Shown here piece by piece: positions 8,759 through 17,327 of a stretch of DNA of 64,000 nt. The stretch's first letter is position 1. Every line of letters starts with the position of its first letter. Under the pieces are notes generated by a model, which saw only the letters and a program-made list of their open reading frames with translations, did no database searches and was not told the DNA's origin. The stretch is from assembly GCA_947493535.1 (NCBI GenBank), contig CANLRK010000002.1, positions 1-64,000 on the forward strand. The letters run 5' to 3'. Source of the DNA: an uncultured Flavobacteriaceae bacterium (lineage in GTDB: Bacteria; Bacteroidota; Bacteroidia; Flavobacteriales; Flavobacteriaceae). The translations under genes were made by a program, and so were the position numbers.

Positions 8759-9855
8759 TTCGTTTTTTAAATGTACAACAAATTAATGCGCGATTTGAAA
8801 GAGAGCTTAAAAATTCATTTTCAGATTTTTTAAAGGTTGGGACTTGTGTTTTAGGAGCGCAAGTGGCAAAATTTGAAAACAATTTTGCAGCGTATTGTGG
8901 TACAGAATATTGTGTGGGGGTAGCAAGTGGTTTAGATGCAATAACACTAATTTTTAAAGGATATATAAATTTAGGAAAGTTATGTGAGGGAGACGAAGTT
9001 TTAGTGCCTGCTAACACCTATATTGCCTCAGTTTTAGCAATAATAAACGCAGGGTTAAAACCAGTTTTTATTGATGTTTCTCAAGGTAATTTTAATGTTA
9101 CCAGTAAAAATATAGCGCCACATATAACAAAACAAACTAAAGCAATTTTATTAGTGCATTTATATGGAGAGTTGATAGATGTACTTCCAATAAATGAACT
9201 CGCAAAAGCAAATAATTTGTTAGTAGTTGAAGATGCGGCACAAGCCCATGGTGCTTTCAGTAATAAAAACAAAAAAGCAGGAAGTTTAGTAAATGCTGCT
9301 GCTTTCAGTTTTTATCCGAGCAAAAACTTAGGCGCATTAGGTGATGGAGGGGCTATAACAACCAATGATAAACAGTTGTTTGAAAAGGTTCAGGAGTTAC
9401 GAAATTATGGTAGTACTTCAAAATACATTAATGTAGTAAAAGGCGTAAATTCTAGACTCGATGAGTTACAAGCCGCTTTTTTGACAATAAAGTTAAAAGA
9501 GCTTGATAATGACAATGCGAAGCGTAGAATGATAGCTATGTATTACTTGTCTCATATTAAGAATAATAAAGTAATTCTTCCCAAATATTCAGGAAGAGAA
9601 GATCATGTTTTTCATTTATTTGTGATACAAACAAAATATAGAGATGAACTAAAACTATATTTAGAAGAAAATAATATTGAAACAGTGATTCATTATCCAA
9701 TACCACCACACAAACAAGAAGCGCTAAAAGAATATGCAACAGTTAAACTACCTGTAACAGAACAGTTGCATGAAGAAGTATTAAGTTTACCAATAAGCCC
9801 AATTCAAACTATTGAAGAAACCCAAACTATAATAGACTGTATTAATTCGTTTTAA
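8755..9855 (+). CDS. DegT/DnrJ/EryC1 sugar aminotransferase
   Basis: A 366-residue PLP enzyme that transaminates nucleotide-linked keto-sugars. The PLP Lys is K190 in FSFYPSKNLGALGDGG; the cofactor Asp is D160 in VVEDAAQAHGA. It has the length of the FdtB/QdtB group (3-amino-3,6-dideoxyhexose synthesis). A matching QdtA/FdtA-type cupin isomerase lies 4 kb downstream, which supports a dTDP-Fuc3N or Qui3N-like product. Its start overlaps the acyltransferase gene by 4 bp, and the flippase gene starts immediately after its stop. Confidence 0.92.
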   Translation: MIRFLNVQQINARFERELKNSFSDFLKVGTCVLGAQVAKFENNFAAYCGTEYCVGVASGLDAITLIFKGYINLGKLCEGDEVLVPANTYIASVLAIINAGLKPVFIDVSQGNFNVTSKNIAPHITKQTKAILLVHLYGELIDVLPINELAKANNLLVVEDAAQAHGAFSNKNKKAGSLVNAAAFSFYPSKNLGALGDGGAITTNDKQLFEKVQELRNYGSTSKYINVVKGVNSRLDELQAAFLTIKLKELDNDNAKRRMIAMYYLSHIKNNKVILPKYSGREDHVFHLFVIQTKYRDELKLYLEENNIETVIHYPIPPHKQEALKEYATVKLPVTEQLHEEVLSLPISPIQTIEETQTIIDCINSF

Positions 9856-11151
9856 TTGAAGATACCCAGATTCATAAAAGATAATTTGTTGTTAAAGATA
9901 ACTTCTTTAAACTCCACAGGAATTGCTATAAAGACAGCTTTAGGTTTAATTTCGCAACGAATTGTTGCAGAAAAGTTAGGTCCTGCAGGAGTAGCTTTAA
10001 TAGGAGATTTAAGAAATATAATACCTATACTACAATCAGTATCTACATTAGGGATGTTTAATGGTGTAGTTAAATATGTAGCCGAACATAAAGATAACAA
10101 AGAGGAATTGCTAAAGTTGTTCTCTACCACGTTTGTTTACCTTGTACTGTTGAGTATTATTTCATTTTGTGTATTGTTTTTTGGGGCTTCATATTGGAAT
10201 AGCTTAGTGTTTGCTGATACATATAATTTTACATATGTATTTAAAGTATTAGCATTTATAGTCCCGTTTATTGCTATGAATAGGATGGTAAACGGAGTAA
10301 TTAATGGTCTGTCTGCCTATAAGAAGTTTGTAAAAATAGAGCTAATATCATATACTTTAGGAGTTTGTTTGTTAATAAGCTTACTTTTTATCTTTGGAGT
10401 TAACGGAGCTCTTTTTGCAATAGCTTTACTTCCTTTTTTTCAATTTGTTATTCTAATTTATTTTTTTTCTAAAACATTAAAAGAATACGTAGATTATAAA
10501 AATATAAAGTTTCGTATCCCGTATAGAAACAAATTATTTGGATTTACAATAATGTCTTTTGTAGCAACATTGTTAGGTAATTATGTAGAAATTGATTTGC
10601 GTGGGCACTTAAAAAATCAGATAAGTGTTACAGATGCTGGGTATTGGACTTCTATGACAAATTTATCACGTCAATATTTAATGTTTGCTTCAGGAATATT
10701 AACATTATATGTGATCCCTAAATTTTCAAAAATATCTGATAGTATAGGTTTTCGTAAAGAAGTTTTAAATATTTACAAAACCTTATTACCCTTATTTGCC
10801 TTAGGAATGCTTGCTATTTTTTTATTAAAACATTGGGTTGTACTAATAACGCATGGTGAAGAGTTTATAGGTATGAAACCTTTGTTTAAGTGGCAATTAC
10901 TAGGTGATTTTATAAAAGTGGCATCAATAATTATAGCACATCAATTTTTAGCAAAAAAAATGGTAAAGCAATTTATTGTAACCGAGATAATATCGTTAGT
11001 TTTATTTTATTCTTTTTCAGTATACTTTATAAAAAGTATGGGGGCAGAGGGAATTGTATTCGCACATTTTATACGCTATGTACTTTATTTTATTATTGTT
11101 GTATATATGCTAAGGAAACATTTATTTGGTTATAACACAATCTCAAATTAA
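9856..11151 (+). CDS. O-antigen/polysaccharide flippase (Wzx-like)
   Basis: A 431-residue polytopic inner-membrane protein, about 12 hydrophobic segments, of the MATE/MVF-type lipid-linked oligosaccharide flippases. The N-terminal LLLKITSLNSTGIAIKTALG and GPAGVALIGDLRN segments are typical of O-antigen translocases. Translation appears to begin at a TTG directly after the aminotransferase stop codon; the next ATG would remove the first membrane segments. It should flip undecaprenyl-linked repeat units across the inner membrane. It forms a tight operon with the two genes before it and the dioxygenase after it (1-bp gap). Confidence 0.88.
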   Translation: MKIPRFIKDNLLLKITSLNSTGIAIKTALGLISQRIVAEKLGPAGVALIGDLRNIIPILQSVSTLGMFNGVVKYVAEHKDNKEELLKLFSTTFVYLVLLSIISFCVLFFGASYWNSLVFADTYNFTYVFKVLAFIVPFIAMNRMVNGVINGLSAYKKFVKIELISYTLGVCLLISLLFIFGVNGALFAIALLPFFQFVILIYFFSKTLKEYVDYKNIKFRIPYRNKLFGFTIMSFVATLLGNYVEIDLRGHLKNQISVTDAGYWTSMTNLSRQYLMFASGILTLYVIPKFSKISDSIGFRKEVLNIYKTLLPLFALGMLAIFLLKHWVVLITHGEEFIGMKPLFKWQLLGDFIKVASIIIAHQFLAKKMVKQFIVTEIISLVLFYSFSVYFIKSMGAEGIVFAHFIRYVLYFIIVVYMLRKHLFGYNTISN

Positions 11152-11152
11152 T

Positions 11153-11986
11153 ATGCAACACAAAACTTGCACACTATATATTGATGATGAACCTTTTAGC
11201 TTTGAGGTAAAAGGTGATTTTTTTTGGGGTAAAGAAGAAGTGTTATTCGCAAAAAACGATGCGGTATTAGAACATGTCACATGGAAATCCTTAGGGTTTA
11301 ATGTGGTTAAGGCATTTACTCAAGAAGAGTTTTTAAAACTTCAAAATTCTGTTAAAGAAAATATCTGTAATGCTATAAAATCACAAGGAATAGTAGTAAA
11401 TACAAAAGAGTTTGAGCTTGAAAAATATCATGAATACATAACCACTCAAGAACAACATTTAGCAGTAATTAATATTACCAGAAATTTAACGCTGGATTGT
11501 TTAGATTTTGATATAGCATCATTAGAAAAACGCTTCAGTAAGGTGTTAGGAGTAACATTAACATCATGGGTAGAAGAATTGCAAAAGTCACATGTTCAAA
11601 TTAGAATTAGTAGGCCGAATTCACTAGACATTAATCCCCCACATCGTGATGGGTATTTTTCGTATTGGAATAACATTATTAATATATGGGCACCAATAGC
11701 TGGATGTGCTAAAGAAACATCCTTGCCGATAGTACCAGGAAGTCATTTGTTGCCAGAAAATGAGGTGTTGCAAACCACGAGTAAAGGAGCAACAATTAAT
11801 GGTATAACATATCATGTGCCTTGTTTGTTAGAAAGTAAAGCAGGAAGTTTTTATATGAAGCGACCTAACCCAAAGGAAGGGGAAGCTATACTTTTTACAC
11901 CGTATTTAATACATGGAGCAGCAATTAATCAAAGTAGAAACACTACAAGAGTTGCTTTAGAGCTTAGATTTCCGATTGATGAGTAG
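11153..11986 (+). CDS. phytanoyl-CoA dioxygenase-like 2OG-Fe(II) oxygenase
   Basis: 277 residues from ATG 11153, one base after the flippase stop; the upstream in-frame TTG lies inside the flippase gene and was rejected. The iron-binding facial triad is visible: H164 and D166 (PPHRDGYF) and H254 (YLIHGAAIN). R266 (NTTRVALEL) would bind 2-oxoglutarate. SLPIVPGSH is another family landmark. Being in a flippase operon suggests it hydroxylates or otherwise oxidises a sugar or its substituent; that is inference. Its 3' end overlaps the convergent glycosyltransferase gene by 23 bp. Confidence 0.82.
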   Translation: MQHKTCTLYIDDEPFSFEVKGDFFWGKEEVLFAKNDAVLEHVTWKSLGFNVVKAFTQEEFLKLQNSVKENICNAIKSQGIVVNTKEFELEKYHEYITTQEQHLAVINITRNLTLDCLDFDIASLEKRFSKVLGVTLTSWVEELQKSHVQIRISRPNSLDINPPHRDGYFSYWNNIINIWAPIAGCAKETSLPIVPGSHLLPENEVLQTTSKGATINGITYHVPCLLESKAGSFYMKRPNPKEGEAILFTPYLIHGAAINQSRNTTRVALELRFPIDE

Positions 11987-13127
11987 TAATTGTTTGCCAG
12001 GTATTTAAATATTTTTTGGAAGAGAGAATATGATCATGTTCTCGCTCAATAAATGCCCGAGCATTTTTTGAAATTTCTATAATTTTATCAGGATTTACAA
12101 TTAGCCATTCTAGTTTTTCGGCAATTGCTAAAGCATCTGGAAGAGCATTTATAGCAACGGAATCTTCTTCTAAGTTATACCAATCTGTCCATTCTTTTTC
12201 AGCACCTGTAAATACAACTTTTCCTTTAGCCATAGCTTCTAATGCATTAAAACCTTGATCGTACGCGTATACTTGATCAAGTAAAATATGTGCTTGATTA
12301 AAAGCAGTAATATATTCTTTGTACGGAAGGTTTTCTACAGTTATAATTTGTATTTGAGCTGCATATTTTGTACCAACAATTTTAAGAGCTTCTTCAAAAA
12401 TATCATTTCCTTTTTTGAAATAATTGGCACGATTAATACCGTGAAAAATAATAAGTTTATCTGTAATAGCTAGTGGTTGGTATTCAAAATCTGAAATTTT
12501 AATCGGGTTGGGGATCATGCCTAAATATTTTGAGTTATTTAGTAACGGATAATGGTAATCTAAATCCGAAGCAATTACTCCTTTAATGTTTTTATATAAA
12601 TGTTCATGATGGATTTTAAATTCTGGTTTCAAGTACTTGAAAGAATATGAAAAATGTTCCTTAGGAACTTTGTTGTTAAAATATGCTGATAGTATAGAGT
12701 AACGAGGTTTTTGATTATAAGCGTAAGCAATACTGGTATAATCATCTCCACAAGAGAGTAAGAATATCTTTCTGTTGTTTTGATGCAATAAGTTGAAAAT
12801 TTTTGTAGACTTTTTTGCATTACATTGAAATGGTGTTTCGTTTATAAGCTGAACAACATCATAACCTTGTAGTTGTTTTTTTATACGCAATAACTGTAAC
12901 CATATAGAAGCAGAATAAAGGTCTATACCTAAAATTTGTTTGAAAAATTTTTGAATGTTTATTAGTAACCAATTCTGATTAAAGTAATTTTTAATTTCAA
13001 TATCAACATCCACTCTTTTAAAACCATCTCGTAAACCAACAACTGTTGCTTCATGACCAAGTTGTCGTAAACCGTCTTTCAAAAAGTAGTGAGATCTGTT
13101 GTATTCGCCAATTAATAAAACTTTCAT
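11964..13127 (-). CDS. glycosyltransferase, GT4-like
   Basis: A 387-residue two-domain protein beginning MKVLLIGEYNRSHYFLKDGL, a Rossmann start typical of GT-B enzymes. The C-terminal domain has the sugar-nucleotide region GFNALEAMAKGKVVFTG, close to the GT4 E-x7-E signature, and ends in a helical tail. It probably transfers a sugar to a lipid-linked intermediate on the cytoplasmic face. It is transcribed against its neighbours: its 3' end overlaps the dioxygenase gene by 23 bp and its 5' end diverges from the GT2 gene at 13156. Confidence 0.75.
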   Translation of the reverse strand: MKVLLIGEYNRSHYFLKDGLRQLGHEATVVGLRDGFKRVDVDIEIKNYFNQNWLLINIQKFFKQILGIDLYSASIWLQLLRIKKQLQGYDVVQLINETPFQCNAKKSTKIFNLLHQNNRKIFLLSCGDDYTSIAYAYNQKPRYSILSAYFNNKVPKEHFSYSFKYLKPEFKIHHEHLYKNIKGVIASDLDYHYPLLNNSKYLGMIPNPIKISDFEYQPLAITDKLIIFHGINRANYFKKGNDIFEEALKIVGTKYAAQIQIITVENLPYKEYITAFNQAHILLDQVYAYDQGFNALEAMAKGKVVFTGAEKEWTDWYNLEEDSVAINALPDALAIAEKLEWLIVNPDKIIEISKNARAFIEREHDHILSSKKYLNTWQTITTHQSEI

Positions 13128-13142
13128 TAAATAGAAAAAGGT

Positions 13143-13150
13143 TACTTTTG
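13143..13150 (+). promoter_or_regulatory. TAnnTTTG promoter element 5 nt before the GT2 start
   Basis: TACTTTTG sits five bases upstream of ATG 13156, which would place the transcript start at or next to the ATG. No good TTG -33 box is seen, so this rests on the -7 element alone. Confidence 0.45.
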
Positions 13151-13155
13151 TTAGG

Positions 13156-13986
13156 ATGACATCAAAAATAAACTTTCAAATTTTAATTGCCACCATGTAT
13201 AGAGAAAACTTTGATTTTCTTTATGCCATGTTTCCGCACCATGAAATAGAAGGTTTAAATATAATTATTGTAAACCAAACCGATAAGAATAAGCAGTTGT
13301 CCTCAACAATACCTTCTGTTACAGTAATTAATTCGTTTGAGAGAGGTTTGTCAAAAAGCAGAAATTTGGCATTAAAAAACGCCACGAGTGACTGGTGTTT
13401 AATAGCCGATGATGATTTGATTTATAGTGACAATTTTGAAGATAAATTAGCTGAAGGAGCTTTTGCTTATAATAGTTCAGGGGTTATAATTTTTCAAGCT
13501 CAAGTAAATAAAAGCAAGCCCATGCGAGTTTATCCGCTAACATCAAAAGAAAAACTGAGGATAAATGATATTTTTCATGTCGCTTCTTTTGAAATGTTAA
13601 TAAACAGGAAAAAACTATATAACAAAGTTTGGTTTAATAAATATTTTGGTTTGGGATCTGATGTTTTTTTACATGGTGAAGAGCAGGTTTTTTTGAAAGA
13701 TGTTATGAAGAAAGGGTATAAAATTTCATTTGTAAATAAAACTATAGTACAACATCCGTTGGAGAGTACAGGCAGGAATAACAACTTAAAAAATCGTTAT
13801 TATATAAAAGGAGGTATTTATGCTAAAATGTTTCCGAAGTTCTATATAAAGTGGGTTTTTTTACAGTTAATGTTTGATGTTAAGCAGAAAAGGTTACCAT
13901 TAAGTAAGGTTTATAAAAGTATTAAAGCAAGTTTAGAAGGTGTAAATAGATTAAAACAAATAGAGCATGCAAGGTTCAAAAGTTGA
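13156..13986 (+). CDS. family 2 glycosyltransferase
   Basis: 276 residues with a GT-A fold pattern: an N-terminal FQILIATMYRENFDF strand, the RGLSKSRNLALKNATSDW loop and the metal-binding DDD in LIADDDLIYSD. In the acceptor region LHGEEQVFLKDVMKKGY matches the ED-type catalytic base of many GT2 enzymes. It is a cytoplasmic or membrane-associated glycan polymer enzyme; the donor is unknown. It overlaps the cupin isomerase gene by 20 bp, so the two form one transcript. Confidence 0.82.
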   Translation: MTSKINFQILIATMYRENFDFLYAMFPHHEIEGLNIIIVNQTDKNKQLSSTIPSVTVINSFERGLSKSRNLALKNATSDWCLIADDDLIYSDNFEDKLAEGAFAYNSSGVIIFQAQVNKSKPMRVYPLTSKEKLRINDIFHVASFEMLINRKKLYNKVWFNKYFGLGSDVFLHGEEQVFLKDVMKKGYKISFVNKTIVQHPLESTGRNNNLKNRYYIKGGIYAKMFPKFYIKWVFLQLMFDVKQKRLPLSKVYKSIKASLEGVNRLKQIEHARFKS

Positions 13987-14377
13987 TGAAAACATTATTA
14001 TAGATATCCCTAAAATTATTGATCCACGAGGAAATTTATCGGTAATAGAAAATGATACTATACCTTTTAGTATTAAACGTATATATTACTTGTATGATGT
14101 GCCTAGTGATTCATTTAGAGGAGGACATGCGCATAAAAAATTATATCAGTTTTTAATAGCTATTAGTGGTAGTTTTGAGGTGCATTTAAATGATGGAGCA
14201 AATAAAAAAGTAATTACACTAAACAAACCAAATAAAGGTTTGTTGCTTGTTCCAGGTACATGGAGAGAAATTAATAACTTTTCTTCGGGAGCTGTTTGTT
14301 TGGTGGTTGCCTCAGAAACATATAATGAGACGGATTATATTAGAGATTTTAATGACTTTTTAGTTTATAAAAATTAG
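13967..14377 (+). CDS. QdtA/FdtA-type sugar 3,4-ketoisomerase cupin
   Basis: A 136-residue single-domain cupin. It has DPRGNLSVIEND, the metal or catalytic FRGGHAHKKLYQFL motif and GSFEVHLNDG, as in WxcM-like/QdtA isomerases. Those enzymes move the keto group of dTDP-4-keto-6-deoxyglucose from C4 to C3. The product would feed the DegT aminotransferase of this cluster. ATG 13967 is the only sensible start and lies inside the preceding GT2 gene. Its 3' end overlaps the opposing GT2 gene by 29 bp. Confidence 0.88.
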   Translation: MQGSKVDENIIIDIPKIIDPRGNLSVIENDTIPFSIKRIYYLYDVPSDSFRGGHAHKKLYQFLIAISGSFEVHLNDGANKKVITLNKPNKGLLLVPGTWREINNFSSGAVCLVVASETYNETDYIRDFNDFLVYKN

Positions 14378-15284
14378 CTTTTATAAATTGTTTTAAACGC
14401 CATAACGTTTTTAAAATGCTACTAGGCAGTATTAATAATATTTTGTTTGTAAAGCTTAAGTTGGTATTAGTAATACTTTGTTTATAGTATAAAAAAGTAG
14501 TTGAGTCACCAATTAGTTTGTGTTTTATAGCTAACTCTGCACGATACATATCGTTAAATTTTTTTAATGATAGGTTGTTTTTTTCTTCAGTGGCAAACTT
14601 TTCAAAGGTCATAAATTTCCTATCACTAGCAGTTATGTTTGATATTCTGTTAGTAGCAATAGCATTATACATAACACTTACTTCTTTTGAGAAAGCAACA
14701 CTTTTTCTTAGTGCTATTCTTGTCCAATAATCTGTGTCTTGACCAGAGGTAAAATTAGTGTCAAAAAAACCAATATCTGATATAGTTTTTGCAGGAATTG
14801 CTACCGCAGAAGTTAAAGCAATGCGATAAGACATACTTGCAGCAAAGAAATCAGTAACAATACCTTTCCAATTTTGTTGTTTTGGTAGTGAGGAAAACTT
14901 TGTGTTCACCGTATAGTTTCCATAATTAAAAATATAGTTAGCACAATACAGTCCGCAATTAGGGTGTTTAATGATTAGTTGATATAGGTTTTCTAGGTGG
15001 TTGCCTTTCCATATATCATCTGCATCCAAAAAAGCAAAATAATTGCCTGTTGCTTGTTGCATAGCAAAGTTGCGTGCTTCAGAAACCCCTTTGTTCTCTT
15101 GGTTGAAAACTCGTATTCTATTATCTATAGTCTGTTCAGTTAATGACAAGCTATTGTCAGTTGAGCCATCATTAACTATAATAACTTCATAATTGGTAAA
15201 CGATTGACTAAGTACACTATTCAATGTTAGAATAATGTGTTTTTCCTTATTGTATAATGGTATGATTACAGAAAAAAAAGGCAT
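14349..15284 (-). CDS. family 2 glycosyltransferase
   Basis: A 311-residue classical GT2: FFSVIIPLYNKEKHI, VNDGSTDNS, the DXD-type LDADDIWKGNHL and a TSGQDTDYWTRIAL base region. ATG 15284 is chosen over the TTG one codon upstream; it overlaps the upstream gene's TGA by one base (TGATG), which signals translational coupling. The C-terminus is basic and amphipathic (LWRLKQFIKANFYKLKSH), perhaps for membrane association. It forms a two-gene minus-strand unit with the next glycosyltransferase. Confidence 0.9.
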   Translation of the reverse strand: MPFFSVIIPLYNKEKHIILTLNSVLSQSFTNYEVIIVNDGSTDNSLSLTEQTIDNRIRVFNQENKGVSEARNFAMQQATGNYFAFLDADDIWKGNHLENLYQLIIKHPNCGLYCANYIFNYGNYTVNTKFSSLPKQQNWKGIVTDFFAASMSYRIALTSAVAIPAKTISDIGFFDTNFTSGQDTDYWTRIALRKSVAFSKEVSVMYNAIATNRISNITASDRKFMTFEKFATEEKNNLSLKKFNDMYRAELAIKHKLIGDSTTFLYYKQSITNTNLSFTNKILLILPSSILKTLWRLKQFIKANFYKLKSH

Positions 15285-16168
15285 CAATTTTTTGTTAGTG
15301 AACTTAAAAGTCCAAGCTTATAAAAGTCAAATAAAAGTAAGCTGGGGTTTTGAGAAAGCAAATTACGTTTTATGTTTTTCTTTGTCAAATTAAAAATAAC
15401 ATTCAAAAAAGGAGTAATATGAAGTTTGTTTATTTGTGCATGTAATTTACTTATTCGGTATAATGAATAGGGGACTTTGTTGTTTCTTAATAGGGAGCTA
15501 AGGTTTTTAATAGCATGATTTGTTTTTTGTAAATAAACAGCTGAAGTTTCAATGTTATTGTGAAGTACTGGGTTTTCAATATGTGTAATAGGTGTATTAT
15601 GTTGTTGTAAATGATGGGCAAATAGAACATCTTCCCAACCGTATTGCTTTAGTGTTTCATCAAACTTAATTAGGTTAAATATTTCTTTTTTGATAAAAAA
15701 GCAAGCAGATGAAAAGTTAAGAAAAGGATTTAAGAGTCTTTTTTTATATGGAATACATTCACGTTTTAAAGTGTATTTCCATCGTAAAGCATTCCTTGTT
15801 TCAGGTTTTTGAATACTGCATTCAAGTCCTCCGTAAATCACAGAGCTATCTTTAGAGGCTAAATAACGTTTAATAAAATTTGCATCCTTAGGAAATACAT
15901 CAACATCTAAAAATAGCAAATTATGATATTTAGCTTTTGAAGCCAGTAAGTTTCTCATAGCACTCCGCCCTATATTATTTTCAATTTCATGAAAAGTAGC
16001 GTGCTCTAAAAGGTTAATTGAATTGTTTTGTAAATTTAAAGTTGATTTTGAAGCATCGTCAATACATATTATTTCAAATATTATTTGAAGATTTTCTGCT
16101 TGTTTGTATAACTCCTTAACTAAAGGAACTGCATTAAAATTATAGCAAGGAATAAGTATAGAGAGCAT
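15284..16168 (-). CDS. family 2 glycosyltransferase
   Basis: A 294-residue GT-A protein: LSILIPCYNFNAVP, ICIDDASKST, NIGRSAMRNLLA, LFLDVDVFPK (DXD) and QYGWEDVLFAHHL, where the E-D pair is the probable catalytic base region. It is the first gene of a minus-strand pair and is coupled to the downstream GT2 by a 1-base overlap. The region is visibly A/T- and Lys/Asn-rich, as is usual for polysaccharide clusters. The donor and acceptor cannot be inferred. Confidence 0.85.
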   Translation of the reverse strand: MLSILIPCYNFNAVPLVKELYKQAENLQIIFEIICIDDASKSTLNLQNNSINLLEHATFHEIENNIGRSAMRNLLASKAKYHNLLFLDVDVFPKDANFIKRYLASKDSSVIYGGLECSIQKPETRNALRWKYTLKRECIPYKKRLLNPFLNFSSACFFIKKEIFNLIKFDETLKQYGWEDVLFAHHLQQHNTPITHIENPVLHNNIETSAVYLQKTNHAIKNLSSLLRNNKVPYSLYRISKLHAQINKLHITPFLNVIFNLTKKNIKRNLLSQNPSLLLFDFYKLGLLSSLTKN

Positions 16169-16236
16169 TTAAATTTATTACAAAAACTAAAGATGCGAAA
16201 ATATTTATAAGAAATCAATTATCATGAAATAAAATG

Positions 16237-16244
16237 TATTTTTG
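16237..16244 (+). promoter_or_regulatory. TAnnTTTG promoter element 4 nt before the start codon
   Basis: TATTTTTG ends four bases before ATG 16249. A leaderless transcript is possible, or initiation at the in-frame ATG 16261. No -33 TTG is seen. Confidence 0.4.
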
Positions 16245-16248
16245 AGTA

Positions 16249-16986
16249 ATGGATAAGTTAATGACAAAAGTTTTAATTATACTCCCATGCTTTAATGAAG
16301 CGGAAACAATATACGCTACCATTGTAGAGCTAAAAGCTGTTTTAAAACATAGTAAAAATATTTGTCCAACCGTTTTAGTGGTGAATGACTGTTCTACTGA
16401 TACCTCTTTTGACGAGATAAAAAAAACTGGGGTGATTTGTATTGATTTGCCTATTAATTTAGGTATAGGTGGTGCAATGCAAACTGGTTATAAATATGCG
16501 CAAAAACATGATTTTGATATTGCGGTACAATTTGATGGTGATGGACAGCATGATCCGAATTACATCATCTCTTTAATTCAGCCTATTATCAATAAAAAAG
16601 CAAATGTTGTTATAGGTTCAAGGTTTATAGAAAAAACAGGTTTTCAGTCAAGTTTTTTACGTCGGTTGGGAATAAAGTATTTTTCTTTTTTAAATAATTT
16701 TTTAGTCAAGGTGAATGTATTAGATACTACTTCTGGGTTTAGGGCTTTTGATAGCAAAGTTATTGAGCAAGTTTGTGAGTATTATCCAGAAAATTATCCA
16801 GAGCCTGAATCGATAATTTTATTTGCATTTAAAAAATTTAAAGTATTAGAGGTGCCTGTGCTTATGAAAGCTCGAGAAGGGGGTAAATCTTCTATAAGTG
16901 GTTTAAGTAGCGCTTTTTATATGTTTAAGGTAACTATAGGAACCTTATTTTTGTATATTCGTCTTGCTTCAAAAAAAAGAAAATAA
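16249..16986 (+). CDS. DPM1-like family 2 glycosyltransferase
   Basis: 245 residues: VLIILPCFNEAETIYATI, VNDCSTDTSF, GIGGAMQTGYKYA and the strong donor-site motif VQFDGDGQHDP, followed by GSRFIEKTGF and a DTTSGFRAFD stretch. This is the polyprenyl-phosphate sugar synthase-like group, which loads a sugar onto undecaprenyl phosphate at the cytoplasmic membrane. The next genes encode DUF2304 and a polytopic GT-C-like protein, a set that fits use of the polyprenyl-linked sugar. ATG 16249 is used; 16261 is an alternative. Confidence 0.88.
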   Translation: MDKLMTKVLIILPCFNEAETIYATIVELKAVLKHSKNICPTVLVVNDCSTDTSFDEIKKTGVICIDLPINLGIGGAMQTGYKYAQKHDFDIAVQFDGDGQHDPNYIISLIQPIINKKANVVIGSRFIEKTGFQSSFLRRLGIKYFSFLNNFLVKVNVLDTTSGFRAFDSKVIEQVCEYYPENYPEPESIILFAFKKFKVLEVPVLMKAREGGKSSISGLSSAFYMFKVTIGTLFLYIRLASKKRK

Positions 16987-17327
16987 TGATAACAATATTT
17001 AGCATAGTATCAGCGGTACTTTTTTGTTTTTTAGTATTCTTTTTGGTTTATAAAGGAAAGCTAAAAGAGCAGTACGCTATTTTGTGGATAGTACTTTCTT
17101 TAATAATAGTTTTCTTTTCAATTTTTAGGAGCTATTTAGATGTGTTGGCTGATTTTTTTGGAGTTTACTATGCGCCTTCACTGTTATTTATTTTTGCTTT
17201 TTTAATATTACTACTTATACTTATTCAAATGTCGGTTGTAGTTTCTGGGCTAAAAGAAAACATAAAAAAATTGACACAAGAAATAGGATTATTAAAAGAT
17301 GAACTTTCAAAGAACGATAAAACATAG
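16986..17327 (+). CDS. DUF2304 membrane protein
   Basis: A 113-residue protein with three hydrophobic segments (residues about 3-20, 30-48, 60-82) and a C-terminal charged helix that may form a coiled coil. The LKEQYAILWIVLSL pattern is typical of DUF2304. The family is usually encoded next to DPM1-like GT2 genes, as here, where the start overlaps the GT2 stop by one base (TAATG). It is probably a small membrane partner of that transferase. Function is not established. Confidence 0.87.
   Translation: MITIFSIVSAVLFCFLVFFLVYKGKLKEQYAILWIVLSLIIVFFSIFRSYLDVLADFFGVYYAPSLLFIFAFLILLLILIQMSVVVSGLKENIKKLTQEIGLLKDELSKNDKT

Noticed and set aside
11126-11152. TTG 11126 as start of the dioxygenase
   Set aside because: It lies inside the flippase gene; ATG 11153 is one base after the flippase stop.
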